The notes under the pieces are model-generated. The model had not been told where the DNA came from. It did no database searches and worked only from the letters and a program-made list of their open reading frames with translations. Below, in pieces: positions 46,231 to 55,478 of a DNA stretch of 64,000 bases (positions are counted from its first letter, which is position 1; every line of letters begins with the position of its first letter). Source of the DNA: Tellurirhabdus bombi. Lineage in GTDB: Bacteria; Bacteroidota; Bacteroidia; Cytophagales; Spirosomataceae. The DNA lies in the NCBI RefSeq assembly GCF_021484805.1, contig NZ_CP090557.1, positions 4,662,001-4,726,000 of the forward strand, read 5' to 3'. A program made the position numbers and the translations under genes.

Positions 46231-47544
46231 CTAAAGCGTCACTTTTTCTTTGGGCGGCATTGATACATCTACCACTTCCATGCGTGGCGCAAAAAGGTGC
46301 ATCATTCCCCAGCCTAAAAGGTAAGCGCAACCGCAGATGACAAACAAGACATTGTATCCACCGGTGATGTTACCAGCCGCTTTGTAGGTATCCAGCAGCC
46401 AGCCCACCAGAATCGGGAACAGCAGCCCACCGATCGAGCCAGCCATACCGCCAATACCAACGACTGAACTAACCGCCCGTTTGGGGAACATATCCGAAGC
46501 CGTGGTGAAGATGTTAGCACTCCAGGCCTGGTGCGCTGCCGCCGCCAGACTGATTAGTGCTACTGCCTCCCAGATGTTCGTGGCGAACTGAGCCGCCATA
46601 ATGGGCATTACGGCCAGGGCAAAGATAAACATGGCTGTTTTCCGGGCTCTGAATACCGGCCATCCCAGCTTGATAAAATAGCCTGACAGATAACCTCCAC
46701 CAATACTTCCGATTGTGGTTGCGGTATACACAACGACCAACGGCAGACTTGGCTTTTTCAGGTCAAGATTAAAGGTTGTCGAGAAGTAAGAAGGCAACCA
46801 GAAAAGGAAAAACCACCAGATCGGGTCCGTCAGGAATTTACCCATGATAAACGCCCAGGTCTGCCGAATACCAAACAAGCGGCCCCAGCTGATCGGGGGT
46901 TCGCCTGCGGCGGCCTCCGGTTCGTTATCGCTGTGGATGTAGGCAAATTCTTCTTTAGTGACGCGTGGTTGCCGGGCAGGAACCTCGTAGAAAATCCACC
47001 AGAAAATCAGCCAGATAAAACCGATAGCGCCCGTAATAATAAACGCTTCTTCCCATCCGTAAGCCCCTAAAATCCAGGGGACCATGACAGGTGCAACGAC
47101 GGCGCCAATGTTCGCACCAGAGTTGAAAATCCCGGTAGCCAGGGCACGTTCTTTCTTGGGAAACCATTCCGCCACGGACTTGATGGCTGCCGGAAAGTTC
47201 CCGGCCTCTCCTAAACCCAACAAGGCTCTGACAACGCCAAACCCAAATGTGCTGTTGACGGCGGCGTGTAAGATCGCGGCAATACTCCAAACAATAATTG
47301 AGATGATATAGCCCATCTTGGTCCCGATGCGGTCAATGACGCGCCCGAACAAGAGCAAACCAATGGCATAGGACGCCGAGAAGGCCATAACAATTCGGCT
47401 ATAATCCGTCTCGGTCCAATCGAATTCTACCTCTAGCGCTGGTTTTAACAGACCTATTACCTGCCGATCCAGGTAGTTGATGGTGGTAGCGAAAAACAAG
47501 AGGGCTACAATGGTCCAGCGGTAGTTACCGTTTGGCTTGTTCAT
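46231..47544 (-). CDS. exuT: MFS hexuronate transporter (ExuT type)
   Basis: Inner-membrane proton symporter for galacturonate/glucuronate, 437 residues with twelve predicted membrane segments. Features of the anion:cation symporter (phthalate permease-like) family are INYLDRQVIGLLKP in helix 1, VRALLGLGEAGNFPAAIKSV in helix 4, and PKKERALATGIFNSGANIGA. The gene overlaps the aldolase gene by 4 bp (ATGA), so transport and catabolism are coupled in translation. Confidence 0.9.
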   Translation of the reverse strand: MNKPNGNYRWTIVALLFFATTINYLDRQVIGLLKPALEVEFDWTETDYSRIVMAFSASYAIGLLLFGRVIDRIGTKMGYIISIIVWSIAAILHAAVNSTFGFGVVRALLGLGEAGNFPAAIKSVAEWFPKKERALATGIFNSGANIGAVVAPVMVPWILGAYGWEEAFIITGAIGFIWLIFWWIFYEVPARQPRVTKEEFAYIHSDNEPEAAAGEPPISWGRLFGIRQTWAFIMGKFLTDPIWWFFLFWLPSYFSTTFNLDLKKPSLPLVVVYTATTIGSIGGGYLSGYFIKLGWPVFRARKTAMFIFALAVMPIMAAQFATNIWEAVALISLAAAAHQAWSANIFTTASDMFPKRAVSSVVGIGGMAGSIGGLLFPILVGWLLDTYKAAGNITGGYNVLFVICGCAYLLGWGMMHLFAPRMEVVDVSMPPKEKVTL

Positions 47545-48209
47545 ACAGGTTCAGAAATGTAAGGTGTAACGACTTCGAGGAGGTGTGCGACCTGTTGCCG
47601 CAGTGTTTCGGGTGTTAGATTAGGCCCGGCAAACAGTTGGGAGCCGATGCCTACGCAGGTGACGCCCGCCCGGAACCAAGAATTAAGACTATCAGCCGTG
47701 GGTTCTACGCCCCCCGTTACCATCAGTTGCAACTGCGGCATGGGTCCTTTTATCGCCCGGATGAAGCCTGGACCAACTACATTTCCTGGAAATACCTTAA
47801 CCAGCTTAGCCCCCAGCAATGTCGCCTGGTAAATCTCATTTAAGGTTGAACCGGCGGGCATCCAGGGAATACCGTGTTTGTGACACACTTCACCTACGGC
47901 AATGGTCGTCACTGGCTGCACCACGAAATCAGCGCCTGCTTCGATGAAAAGCTCGGCATCTTCGGGGGTCAGGATTGTGCCAATTCCCAGGGCCAAATCA
48001 GGGCAGGATTCTTTGGCGAACGCAACCAGTTCTTTGAAAACCGACAGCGCCGCTTCGCCCCGGTTTGTAAATTCAAATACGCGCAAACCGCCTTCGTAGC
48101 AAGCGCCGACCAGCGTCTTGGCGTGTGCCGCATCAGCATGGTAGAATACCGGGACGATGGGCGACCGACGGCATTTGGTTACTATTTCTTCAGATGAAAA
48201 TCGTGACAT
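47541..48209 (-). CDS. eda: KDPG/KHG aldolase
   Basis: Cleaves 2-keto-3-deoxy-6-phosphogluconate to pyruvate and glyceraldehyde-3-phosphate, the last step of the uronate route. The 222-residue product has the class I aldolase pattern: PIVPVFYHADA, RVFEFTNRGEAAL (general-base Glu), LGIGTILTPEDAELFIEAGA, and the Schiff-base Lys in GAKLVKVFPGN. TGGVEPTADSL and CVGIGSQLF close the phosphate site. It overlaps exuT by 4 bp and lies 125 bp after kdgK; that gap holds a small hairpin (48260-48280). Confidence 0.93.
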   Translation of the reverse strand: MSRFSSEEIVTKCRRSPIVPVFYHADAAHAKTLVGACYEGGLRVFEFTNRGEAALSVFKELVAFAKESCPDLALGIGTILTPEDAELFIEAGADFVVQPVTTIAVGEVCHKHGIPWMPAGSTLNEIYQATLLGAKLVKVFPGNVVGPGFIRAIKGPMPQLQLMVTGGVEPTADSLNSWFRAGVTCVGIGSQLFAGPNLTPETLRQQVAHLLEVVTPYISEPV

Positions 48210-48334
48210 AGTAGAATAGAGTGGGTCATTTAGTACCAGTCAAACTTATTTTTACTAAGAAGTAGTTTATAGAACTACTTTACTCTTCTGCCGGCAGAAT
48301 GACAAAAAACGACTGTGTCAAAACTAGGCTTGGC

Positions 48335-49345
48335 TTACCGCAGTAATCGTCCTGACGTGTTTCCACGCATCACTTCTTCGACTTCGGCTACAGTTGCCAG
48401 GTTCACATCGCCGGGAATGGTGTGCTTCAATACGGAAGCGGCTACCCCACAGCTTAACGCTTCGTCGGCTTTTGTGTAATTCAGTGAACCATAGATAAAT
48501 CCGGCCATGAAAGCATCCCCACCGCCAATTCGGTCGATGATTGGGTTCATGTCGTAGGTCGGCGTCTCGATGCGGGATTGTCCGTTATACAGCACGCCGG
48601 TCAGCCGGTTATGCGAGGCACTGATCGTCTCTCGCCGGGTTGTGATGACCTGCCGGATGTTCGGAAAGCGCTGCATCAACTGGTTGCTCATCGACGTAAA
48701 GCTATCTTCGGCTCCTTGTTCGGGCACAATCGAAAACAGGTCTTCGGCGTCATTTTCGGCGCACACCACCACATCGCAACCGGCTACCAGATCGGGCATT
48801 ACTTCCTGCGCTTTTTTTCCGTATTGCCAGAGATTGCGCCGATAATTCACGTCAGCGCTGACCGTTACGCCCATGCGCCGAGCCGTGGTAATGGCCTGTT
48901 GGCACGCTTCTGCCGCCTCCGCCGAAATAGCGGGCGTAATGCCAGTCCAGTGGAACCAGGCTACGTTCTGGAAAATTTTCTCCCAATTGAACGCCGCCGG
49001 ATCGAGGGTAGAAAAGGATGACCCCGCCCTATCATACACGATTTTACTGGCGCGTACAGAAGCGCCTACTTCCAGAAAATACAAGCCCAGGCGAGCACCG
49101 CTAAAAACAGTGTGGCTCATATCAACCCCGTAGCGTTGAAATGAGCCCACGGCGGCATGGCCTAGTTCATTGTCTGGAAAGCAGGTAATGTGCGCCGTTG
49201 GCTGACCCATCCGGGCCAGGGAAGCCGACACGTTGGCTTCTCCCCCGCCGTAGGTAATATCAAGGCCGTCCGTTTGTACTAGCCGGTAATTCAGAGGCGG
49301 CGATAATCGCATCATGATTTCGCCGAAGGTTACTACTTTTCTCAT
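48335..49345 (-). CDS. kdgK: 2-keto-3-deoxygluconate kinase
   Basis: PfkB-family kinase making KDPG from KDG, 336 residues from the ATG at 49345 (MRKVVTFGEIMMRLSPP). A longer frame to 49567 is rejected because those residues are the shadow of uxaC. Motifs are the N-terminal TYGGGEANVSASLARMG, the substrate region SADVNYRRNLW, and the C-terminal anion hole IDRIGGGDAFMAGFIYG. Its first 86 bp overlap the 3' end of uxaC in another frame. Confidence 0.93.
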   Translation of the reverse strand: MRKVVTFGEIMMRLSPPLNYRLVQTDGLDITYGGGEANVSASLARMGQPTAHITCFPDNELGHAAVGSFQRYGVDMSHTVFSGARLGLYFLEVGASVRASKIVYDRAGSSFSTLDPAAFNWEKIFQNVAWFHWTGITPAISAEAAEACQQAITTARRMGVTVSADVNYRRNLWQYGKKAQEVMPDLVAGCDVVVCAENDAEDLFSIVPEQGAEDSFTSMSNQLMQRFPNIRQVITTRRETISASHNRLTGVLYNGQSRIETPTYDMNPIIDRIGGGDAFMAGFIYGSLNYTKADEALSCGVAASVLKHTIPGDVNLATVAEVEEVMRGNTSGRLLR

Positions 49346-50759
49346 GCGTAAAACCAAAAAACGCTTTCGCGTTACCGTAGCAGATGTTTTGAATAAGTTG
49401 ACCCATCCACTCAATGTCGTCGGGAAGTTCGCCGTTTTCAATGTCGTTCCCAAACAGATTGCACAAAATCCGGCGGAAGTACTCGTGACGCGGATACGAC
49501 AGAAAACTCCGCGAATCGGTGAGCATGCCGACAAATCGACTGATGAGGCCCATATTGGACAAAGCATTCATTTGCTTTTCCATACCGTCTTTTTGATCCA
49601 AAAACCACCAGCCTGATCCAAATTGTACCTTACCCGCCACCGATCCGTCGTTAAAATTGCCGATCATGGTGGCCATAAGTTCATTGTCTGCTGGATTCAG
49701 GTTATACAGGATGGTTTTCGTTAGCCGGTTGTTGATATCGAGTCGGTTCAGAAACTTGGCCAGAGCGCGCCCCTGCGAGAAGTCACCAATGCTATCCCAG
49801 CCCGTATCGGGTCCTAAGCGGTGCAGCATCCGGGAATTATTGTTCCGCAAAGCCCCCAGGTGAAACTGCTGCGTCCAGCCTTTTTCCCAATCCATTTCGG
49901 CCAAATAGACCAGCATGGCCGATTTAAATTTCAGAATTTCCGGCCCGTCCAGCGTTTGATTTGAGCGGATTTTGCCAAAAATAGCCTGAATTTCGCTTTC
50001 CCGATAGTCTTCGGCGTAAATCTGTTCCAATCCGTGATCGGATAGCTTACACCCCATAGCAGCAAAATAATCATGCCGCTTGCGCAACGCCGTCAGAAAA
50101 TCATCCAGCGTACTGATGGCAATTTCTGACACAACTTCCAGACGGGCAACGTACTGATTGAAGCTTTTGGGATCGTCTACCGCCATGGCCTTGTCGGGCC
50201 GAAAGGTTGGCAATACGGCGATCTCAAAGCTGTTGTCGTTCTGAATTTTCTGGTGGTGTTCCAGCGAATCAATTGGGTCGTCGGTTGTACAAACGGTCTC
50301 GACGTTCATCCGACGCAGCAGATTCCGAACCGAATATTCTTTCGACCAGAGCTTTTCGCTACAGATGTCGTAGATGCGCTGGGCACTGGACGGATTCAGG
50401 ATTTCCGTTACGCCAAAATAACGACGCAATTCCAGATGTGTCCAGTGATACAGCGGATTCCGAACCGTATAAGGAACGGTTTCAGCCCACCGCATAAACT
50501 TGGCGATGTCTGACTGATTCCCCGTGCAATAGCTTTCATCAATGCCATTGGTTCGCATGGCCCGCCATTTGTAGTGATCCCCGTAGAGCCAAACCTGCGT
50601 CAGGTTATCAAACTGGGTATCCGCCGCAATCTGATCGGGGGGCAAGTGGCAATGGTAATCGATGATGGGCATGGGCTTCGCAAACTCATGGTAAAGTTGC
50701 TGAGCCGTGGGGGTTTGAAGCAGAAAATCGTCGTTCAGAAAGTCCTTTTTCATGGGCAT
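49260..50759 (-). CDS. uxaC: Uronate isomerase
   Basis: Converts galacturonate to tagaturonate (and glucuronate to fructuronate). It is an amidohydrolase-fold enzyme with the metal motif IDYHCHLPPDQIA near residue 33 and RNPLYHWTHLELRRYFG. The product is 499 residues, about 30 longer than typical UxaC (around 470). The family-like ending AKAFFGF is followed by THEKSSNLRRNHDAIIAASE and more, all read out of phase through the start of kdgK. The ATG at 50753 (MKKDFLNDD) is an equally possible start. It lies 14 bp after uxaA. Confidence 0.93.
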   Translation of the reverse strand: MPMKKDFLNDDFLLQTPTAQQLYHEFAKPMPIIDYHCHLPPDQIAADTQFDNLTQVWLYGDHYKWRAMRTNGIDESYCTGNQSDIAKFMRWAETVPYTVRNPLYHWTHLELRRYFGVTEILNPSSAQRIYDICSEKLWSKEYSVRNLLRRMNVETVCTTDDPIDSLEHHQKIQNDNSFEIAVLPTFRPDKAMAVDDPKSFNQYVARLEVVSEIAISTLDDFLTALRKRHDYFAAMGCKLSDHGLEQIYAEDYRESEIQAIFGKIRSNQTLDGPEILKFKSAMLVYLAEMDWEKGWTQQFHLGALRNNNSRMLHRLGPDTGWDSIGDFSQGRALAKFLNRLDINNRLTKTILYNLNPADNELMATMIGNFNDGSVAGKVQFGSGWWFLDQKDGMEKQMNALSNMGLISRFVGMLTDSRSFLSYPRHEYFRRILCNLFGNDIENGELPDDIEWMGQLIQNICYGNAKAFFGFTHEKSSNLRRNHDAIIAASELPASTNGRP

Positions 50760-50773
50760 TGAGCAATTATTAC

Positions 50774-52426
50774 CTAGAGCGAAACGCCTCGCTTCCAGGG
50801 GATAAAATCATTTTGTCCGTGGCGAACAGCGGCCACTTCCTCTTCGCCACTAGCCACGCGAATGATGTATTCCAGAATCCGCTCTCCGGCCTGTTCGATG
50901 GTTTCTTCTCCGTCGATCACCGTTCCCGTATTTAGATCGATAATATCCGGCATGCGCCGCGCCAAAGCTGTGTTGCTGGACACTTTGATAACCGGCGTAA
51001 TTGGATTCCCAGTGGGCGTTCCCAACCCCGTGGTGAACACCACCACCGTGGCTCCCGAAGCGACTTCCGCCGTGGTCGACTCCACGTCGTTACCGGGTGT
51101 ACAGAGCAAATTCAAACCCGGTTTTGTTACCAGTTCGGGATAATCGAGGACGGCCACCACGGGGGAATTTCCGCCTTTCTTGGCCGCTCCCGCCGATTTC
51201 ATGGCGTCCGTAATCAGCCCGTCGCGGATGTTCCCCGGTGAAGGATTCATGTCAAAACCCGAACCAGCCTCCTGGGCCCGCTGGGCATAGGTATTCATCA
51301 GCTCCCGAAAACGGGTAGCCGTTGCGGTGTCTACGCTCCGGTCGCAAAGCTCCTGCTCAACGCCGCAGAGCTCGGGAAATTCGGCCAGAATTACTTTTCC
51401 GCCCATCGCTATGAGCAGGTCAGACGCGTGGCCCAGCGCCGGATTAGCCGATATACCGGAAAATCCGTCCGATCCGCCACATTCCAGTCCGAGCGTCAGC
51501 TTGCTTAGCGGAGCCGGTTGCCGGGTAAAGGCATTTGCTTGCATCAGTCCCGCAAACGTCTGCCGCAGCGCCTGACTGATGAGTGACTCTTCCGTACCAA
51601 TTTTTTGCTGTTCCAGAATGTACAACGGCTTGTCAAACTGCGGACTGCGCTTTTGAATCTCTTCCTGCAAAATCGCCACCTGTGCATTCTGACAACCTAA
51701 ACTCAGAACCGTTGCTCCGGCCACATTCGAATTGGTAATGTATCCGGCCAGCATTCCGCAGAGCGCCTGCGCATCCTGTCGGGTGCCGCCGCAACCGCCT
51801 TCGTGCGCCAGAAACTTAACGCCGTCTACGTTCGGGAATAGCTTCGGACGGGCATGTTCCGTAACCGCCTGTTGCAGATCGGCCTGCAAGACTTCCTCAA
51901 TTGTATGCCCCGCTTGAACCAAGGCCATCAGCTCGTGGGTTTGGTGCTGGTAGGCATGGCGACGCGCGTAGCCTAGATCATGCACCAGCGCTTCTTCCAG
52001 CACCTGAATGTTCCGGTTTTCGCAGAAAACCAAGGGAATAACCAGCCAGTAATTGCCCGTTCCAACGCTGCCATCGGAGCGATGATAGCCCTTAAAGGTT
52101 CTGTTTTCCCACCGTTCGACCGAGGGAGGCGTCCAGGTATAATTCGAAGCAGCCAGGTCGTAGCTGTTCGTGGCGTGCTGTACGTTGAAGGTGGTTAACA
52201 GGCCGCCCGCCGGAATGGCGTGCTTCATCTTGCCAACCAGAACGCCGTACATGGTCACGGCATCACCCGGTTCAAAATCCCGGATGGCCAGTTTGTGTTT
52301 GGCCTGAATAGCTTCCTTTAGGGTGAGGGTCAGTCCCTGCCACTCTACCGTTTCTCCGGCTTGCAAATCGGTCAGCGCGACCAAAACCGAGTCGTCCGGA
52401 TGTATCTTTAATACCTTTTGTTTCAT
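50774..52426 (-). CDS. uxaA: Altronate dehydratase
   Basis: Dehydrates D-altronate to 2-keto-3-deoxygluconate. The 550-residue product joins the small N-terminal SAF domain (about 1-95) to the large GD/AH dehydratase domain. Signatures are FKGYHRSDGSVGTGNYWLVI, AHEGGCGGTRQDA, ECGGSDGFSGISANPA and MNPSPGNIRDG. Conserved cysteines suggest the iron site. It overlaps uxaB by 4 bp (ATGA). Confidence 0.95.
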   Translation of the reverse strand: MKQKVLKIHPDDSVLVALTDLQAGETVEWQGLTLTLKEAIQAKHKLAIRDFEPGDAVTMYGVLVGKMKHAIPAGGLLTTFNVQHATNSYDLAASNYTWTPPSVERWENRTFKGYHRSDGSVGTGNYWLVIPLVFCENRNIQVLEEALVHDLGYARRHAYQHQTHELMALVQAGHTIEEVLQADLQQAVTEHARPKLFPNVDGVKFLAHEGGCGGTRQDAQALCGMLAGYITNSNVAGATVLSLGCQNAQVAILQEEIQKRSPQFDKPLYILEQQKIGTEESLISQALRQTFAGLMQANAFTRQPAPLSKLTLGLECGGSDGFSGISANPALGHASDLLIAMGGKVILAEFPELCGVEQELCDRSVDTATATRFRELMNTYAQRAQEAGSGFDMNPSPGNIRDGLITDAMKSAGAAKKGGNSPVVAVLDYPELVTKPGLNLLCTPGNDVESTTAEVASGATVVVFTTGLGTPTGNPITPVIKVSSNTALARRMPDIIDLNTGTVIDGEETIEQAGERILEYIIRVASGEEEVAAVRHGQNDFIPWKRGVSL

Positions 52427-53928
52427 TTATCTACCAATACATTCTTGTTGAAATAAGCCGACACCGTTGCGAAAGCACCATTTTCGAGCATCTGCAACAG
52501 GTAGCCGCTAATCGTCGGGGCCAAAACGGGTAACTGGCTTAAATCATGGCCCCACAACGCTTTGTTTTTCAGCACGGTGTACACCAGTTCTTCCGGCGAA
52601 AGACGCTCCCAGAGATCCGCAAAATAGGCCGCTTTTTCGTCCTGAATCGGGTAGGCTTCGCCGTTTAGTTCGCCGTACCACAAGCCCTCTTCCTGATGCG
52701 TACCGCGCATAAAAAGCAGGTAGGCCGCAAAACCAAGCGCCGAATATTCCGGTACCACTTCCAACTCCTTGTAGTAATGAAGCAGCGTGGCCACGTTCCG
52801 CATTTGCAGCTTGGCCGAATAATTCATCGTGATGGATAACCACCGGTGCTCGATGTATGGGTTCCTGAACCGGTCAAGAACCTGATAAGCAAAGCGTTGA
52901 GCCACTTTATCATCCACATGATAAGGAATGCCGGGGACCAGTTCAGCCAGCATTAAATTGCTAATAAAAGCCGCCATTACCTCATTCTCCATCGCCTCCC
53001 GAACGGTTTCAAAACCCGCCAGATACGCCAGCCCGCAACTCAGGGTGTGGGTTCCGTTGAGCAACCGAAGTTTCAGCTCCCGAAACTGATCTATGTTGGG
53101 GCGAATAATCACGCCATCGTCCGCCTTGTGGAACGACAGAATTTCCCGAATGCGCTCATCGCCTTCGATGGCCCAAAGCTTGTATACTTCCGAAATGGTC
53201 AATAATTCATCTTCGTAGCCCAGCTGCTCCGTCAGAGCATGGTAGGTGGCCGGATCCGGGTGTCCCGGTACAATGCGGTCTACCAAGGAGTTGCAACAAG
53301 TATTGGCGGATTCCAGCCAATCGATAAACTCGCTTTCCAGTTCGTTTCGATGGGCCAGTTCCAGCAAAATGCCTTCCAGTTTCGTTCCGTTTTCAGGAAT
53401 GAGTTCTGTCGGTACAATTACCAGTCCTTTTGTGCGATCGCCGCTAAACGCTTGGTAGCGAGCGTACAGAACGGCCAGTAGCTTACCCGGAAACGATTTA
53501 GGCGGTGCCTGCCGAATGTCATCCTGCACCAGTTGAATACCCACTTCCGTGGTATTTGAGATCACAATTTGTAAATCTGGACTCGTGGCAAAGCGCAGGA
53601 TTTCGTCCCACTGGCTCTTGGCGGACAAAACCCGGCTAATGGCCGAACAAACCACATTTTGCTCCACCAAACGGCCATCTTCTACGCCACGAATGCAAAG
53701 CGTGTATAAATTATCCTGCCGTCCGAAAGCCGTCATGTCGCCTCCGTCCGTGGATTTGACCACGACGATCCGGCCATTGAAATGCCCTTGTCGGTTGGCT
53801 TTATCAATCAGGTAATCAGGCAAGCCTCGCAACAATACGCCTGTACCAAACTGAAGCACGCGTTCTGGAATAGTCTCTTCGGTGGGCAATTCGCCGTTCC
53901 GTAATGAATTAATATACAGTTCGCTCAT
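52423..53928 (-). CDS. uxaB: Tagaturonate reductase (altronate oxidoreductase)
   Basis: NADH-dependent reduction of tagaturonate to altronate. The 501-residue product has the mannitol-dehydrogenase-type layout: nucleotide site near ERVLQFGTGVLLRGLPDYLI, then VVVKSTDGGD, ISNTTEVGIQ, and the catalytic region KLRLLNGTHTLSCGLAYLAG with the Lys-Asn-His residues of the polyol-dehydrogenase fold. It is the first gene of the uxaB-uxaA-uxaC-kdgK run and is divergent from the LacI-type regulator. Confidence 0.94.
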   Translation of the reverse strand: MSELYINSLRNGELPTEETIPERVLQFGTGVLLRGLPDYLIDKANRQGHFNGRIVVVKSTDGGDMTAFGRQDNLYTLCIRGVEDGRLVEQNVVCSAISRVLSAKSQWDEILRFATSPDLQIVISNTTEVGIQLVQDDIRQAPPKSFPGKLLAVLYARYQAFSGDRTKGLVIVPTELIPENGTKLEGILLELAHRNELESEFIDWLESANTCCNSLVDRIVPGHPDPATYHALTEQLGYEDELLTISEVYKLWAIEGDERIREILSFHKADDGVIIRPNIDQFRELKLRLLNGTHTLSCGLAYLAGFETVREAMENEVMAAFISNLMLAELVPGIPYHVDDKVAQRFAYQVLDRFRNPYIEHRWLSITMNYSAKLQMRNVATLLHYYKELEVVPEYSALGFAAYLLFMRGTHQEEGLWYGELNGEAYPIQDEKAAYFADLWERLSPEELVYTVLKNKALWGHDLSQLPVLAPTISGYLLQMLENGAFATVSAYFNKNVLVDK

Positions 53929-54230
53929 CGTATTTTTTACGCCTTAGAAGAGGCTATTTTAAAGTTTGCTAAAGAGTTAGGTTCAGCTCAATTTCCTTTC
54001 GTCTGTTGATTAAATTGACTGAGTGGTAAATAGTAGCTCTCATGCACTTAGCCACCCACTTTTCCCAATAATTCAGTGTTAGTAACGAGGCATTTTTTCT
54101 GTTTGGAGAAAAATAAAATTTACTTTTTCCAAGGAAAGATATAAATTAGATCCTGTTGTGAGCCCAGAGGCAACAACATAAGATTAACGAAGCAACCGGA
54201 GTAGTTGAAATTTTTCGGGATATTTATTCG

Positions 54231-54256
54231 CGCAAACGTTATCGGGAACGTTGCCA
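54231..54256. promoter_or_regulatory. LacI-type twin operator, copy 1
   Basis: Two ACGT-centred half palindromes (GCAAACGTTATC and GGGAACGTTGCC) with centres 12 bp apart. The core CGTTATCGGGAACGTTGCCA (54237-54256) recurs exactly at 59952-59971. It lies between uxaB and the LacI-family gene. Confidence 0.7.
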
Positions 54257-54291
54257 ATTAAAAGGTTTCTGGCAAACCCTTCCAAAACGAG

Positions 54292-54299
54292 TAGATTTG
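54292..54299 (+). promoter_or_regulatory. Candidate -7 box of the LacI-type gene
   Basis: TAGATTTG matches TAnnTTTG, 81 bp before the GTG start and 36 bp after the operator. A weak TTTCTGG (54266-54272) is near the -33 position. Confidence 0.4.
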
Positions 54300-54379
54300 T
54301 AATTATTCTTTCCTTACTGAAGCAACAAATTGTCTTCCCAAGGTCTTACTTAGTTTTTGTACTTTAGCAATATAAGCTT

Positions 54380-55405
54380 GTGGATTCGGTAACCATAAAA
54401 GACATTGCCCGCGCGCTCAACCTCTCGACTTCGACGGTGTCAAGAGCATTACGAGGCAGTTACGAAATAAATCTGGAAACCAAACGGTTAGTGCTTGAAT
54501 ATGCCGAACGGATGCACTACCGTCCTAACCCGATTGCCCTCAGCCTGAAGGAAAACCGCAGCCGGGCGATTGGTGTCATTGTGCCCCAGATTGCCAACAA
54601 CTTTTTTTCGCAGGCCATTAACGGCATTGAAGCCATCGCCTATAATCGGGGCTACCACGTTATTATTTTTCAAAGCCACGAATCGTATGAACGTGAGGTT
54701 GTTACGGTGCAGCAATCCTTTGCCCGCAAAGTGGATGGACTTTTGATTTCGCTGGCTAGCGAAACGTCCGATCTGTCGCACCTGCGCGAGATTCAGCAGA
54801 AAGGGCTTCCGTTTGTGATGTTCGACCGAACTTCGGAAGAAATCGATACGCCCAAGGTGGTTGCCGACAATTTCGCGGGCGCCTTTGCCGCTACGGAGCA
54901 CCTCATTCAGCAGGGCCGCCGCCGCATTGCGCACATGACCATTCCAAGCTGGCTATCCATCACCCAGGAACGGTTGGCGGGTTACCGCGCGGCGCTGGAA
55001 AAATACGACATTCCGTTCGACGAAAATCTGGTGCGTTACAGCGGCTTTGAACAATATGAAATTTCTCCGCTCGTCGATGATTTACTGGCCCAGAGCCCGG
55101 ACGCTTTTTTTACGGCCAGCGACCGACTCGCGCTGGGCTGTCTGGCGGCGTTACGCAAACGCAATGTGTCTATTCCAGAAGAGGTTTCGCTCATTGGCTT
55201 TACCAACCTGACCGTTGCCGATCTGCTATCGCCTTCCATGAGTACCGTGGTTCAACCCGCACAGGAGATTGGACAGGTAGCGGTGGAACGCCTGTTGGAA
55301 ATGATTGAACGAAAACAGAAAGCGTCCTGGACCGGAACCGTCAAAATACCGACACGCTTGATTGTAAGGGAGTCTACGCAGCCGGTTTTGATCAAGGGCA
55401 TTTAA
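54380..55405 (+). CDS. LacI-family transcriptional regulator
   Basis: DNA-binding repressor/activator, 341 residues, starting with GTG. The helix-turn-helix spans about residues 4-24 (TIKDIARALNLSTSTVSRAL), followed by the hinge region HYRPNPIALSLKENRSRAIG and a periplasmic-binding-protein-like sensor domain (IGVIVPQIANNFFSQAINGI; ASDRLALGCLAAL). It diverges from uxaB and is most likely the local regulator of the uronate genes, with the twin operator at 54231 as its site. The inducer cannot be named; KDG or an unsaturated uronate are candidates by analogy. Confidence 0.92.
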   Translation: MDSVTIKDIARALNLSTSTVSRALRGSYEINLETKRLVLEYAERMHYRPNPIALSLKENRSRAIGVIVPQIANNFFSQAINGIEAIAYNRGYHVIIFQSHESYEREVVTVQQSFARKVDGLLISLASETSDLSHLREIQQKGLPFVMFDRTSEEIDTPKVVADNFAGAFAATEHLIQQGRRRIAHMTIPSWLSITQERLAGYRAALEKYDIPFDENLVRYSGFEQYEISPLVDDLLAQSPDAFFTASDRLALGCLAALRKRNVSIPEEVSLIGFTNLTVADLLSPSMSTVVQPAQEIGQVAVERLLEMIERKQKASWTGTVKIPTRLIVRESTQPVLIKGI

Positions 55406-55427
55406 CCAATATCTGAGTTTTGCCCAC

Positions 55428-55459
55428 AAAAAAAGCACTGATTCCTCAGTGCTTTTTTT
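55428..55459. terminator. Bidirectional terminator after the LacI-type gene
   Basis: AAAAAAAGCACTGA and its complement with a 4-base loop and T7 on both strands. It serves the regulator and the convergent gene ending at 55479. Confidence 0.92.
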
Positions 55460-55478
55460 ATGAATGCTGACATTATTA

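Larger units (their letters stand above)
53929..54379. other. uxaB-lacI divergent control region
   Basis: A 451-bp AT-rich spacer with no supportable gene. It contains a LacI-type operator (54231-54256) and a candidate -7 box for the regulator (54292-54299). No clear TAnnTTTG box was found on the minus strand for uxaB. Confidence 0.6.

Noticed and set aside
49346-49567. N-terminal extension of kdgK to 49567.
   Set aside because: These residues are a shadow of uxaC in another frame; PfkB kinases begin at the MRKVVTFGE methionine.
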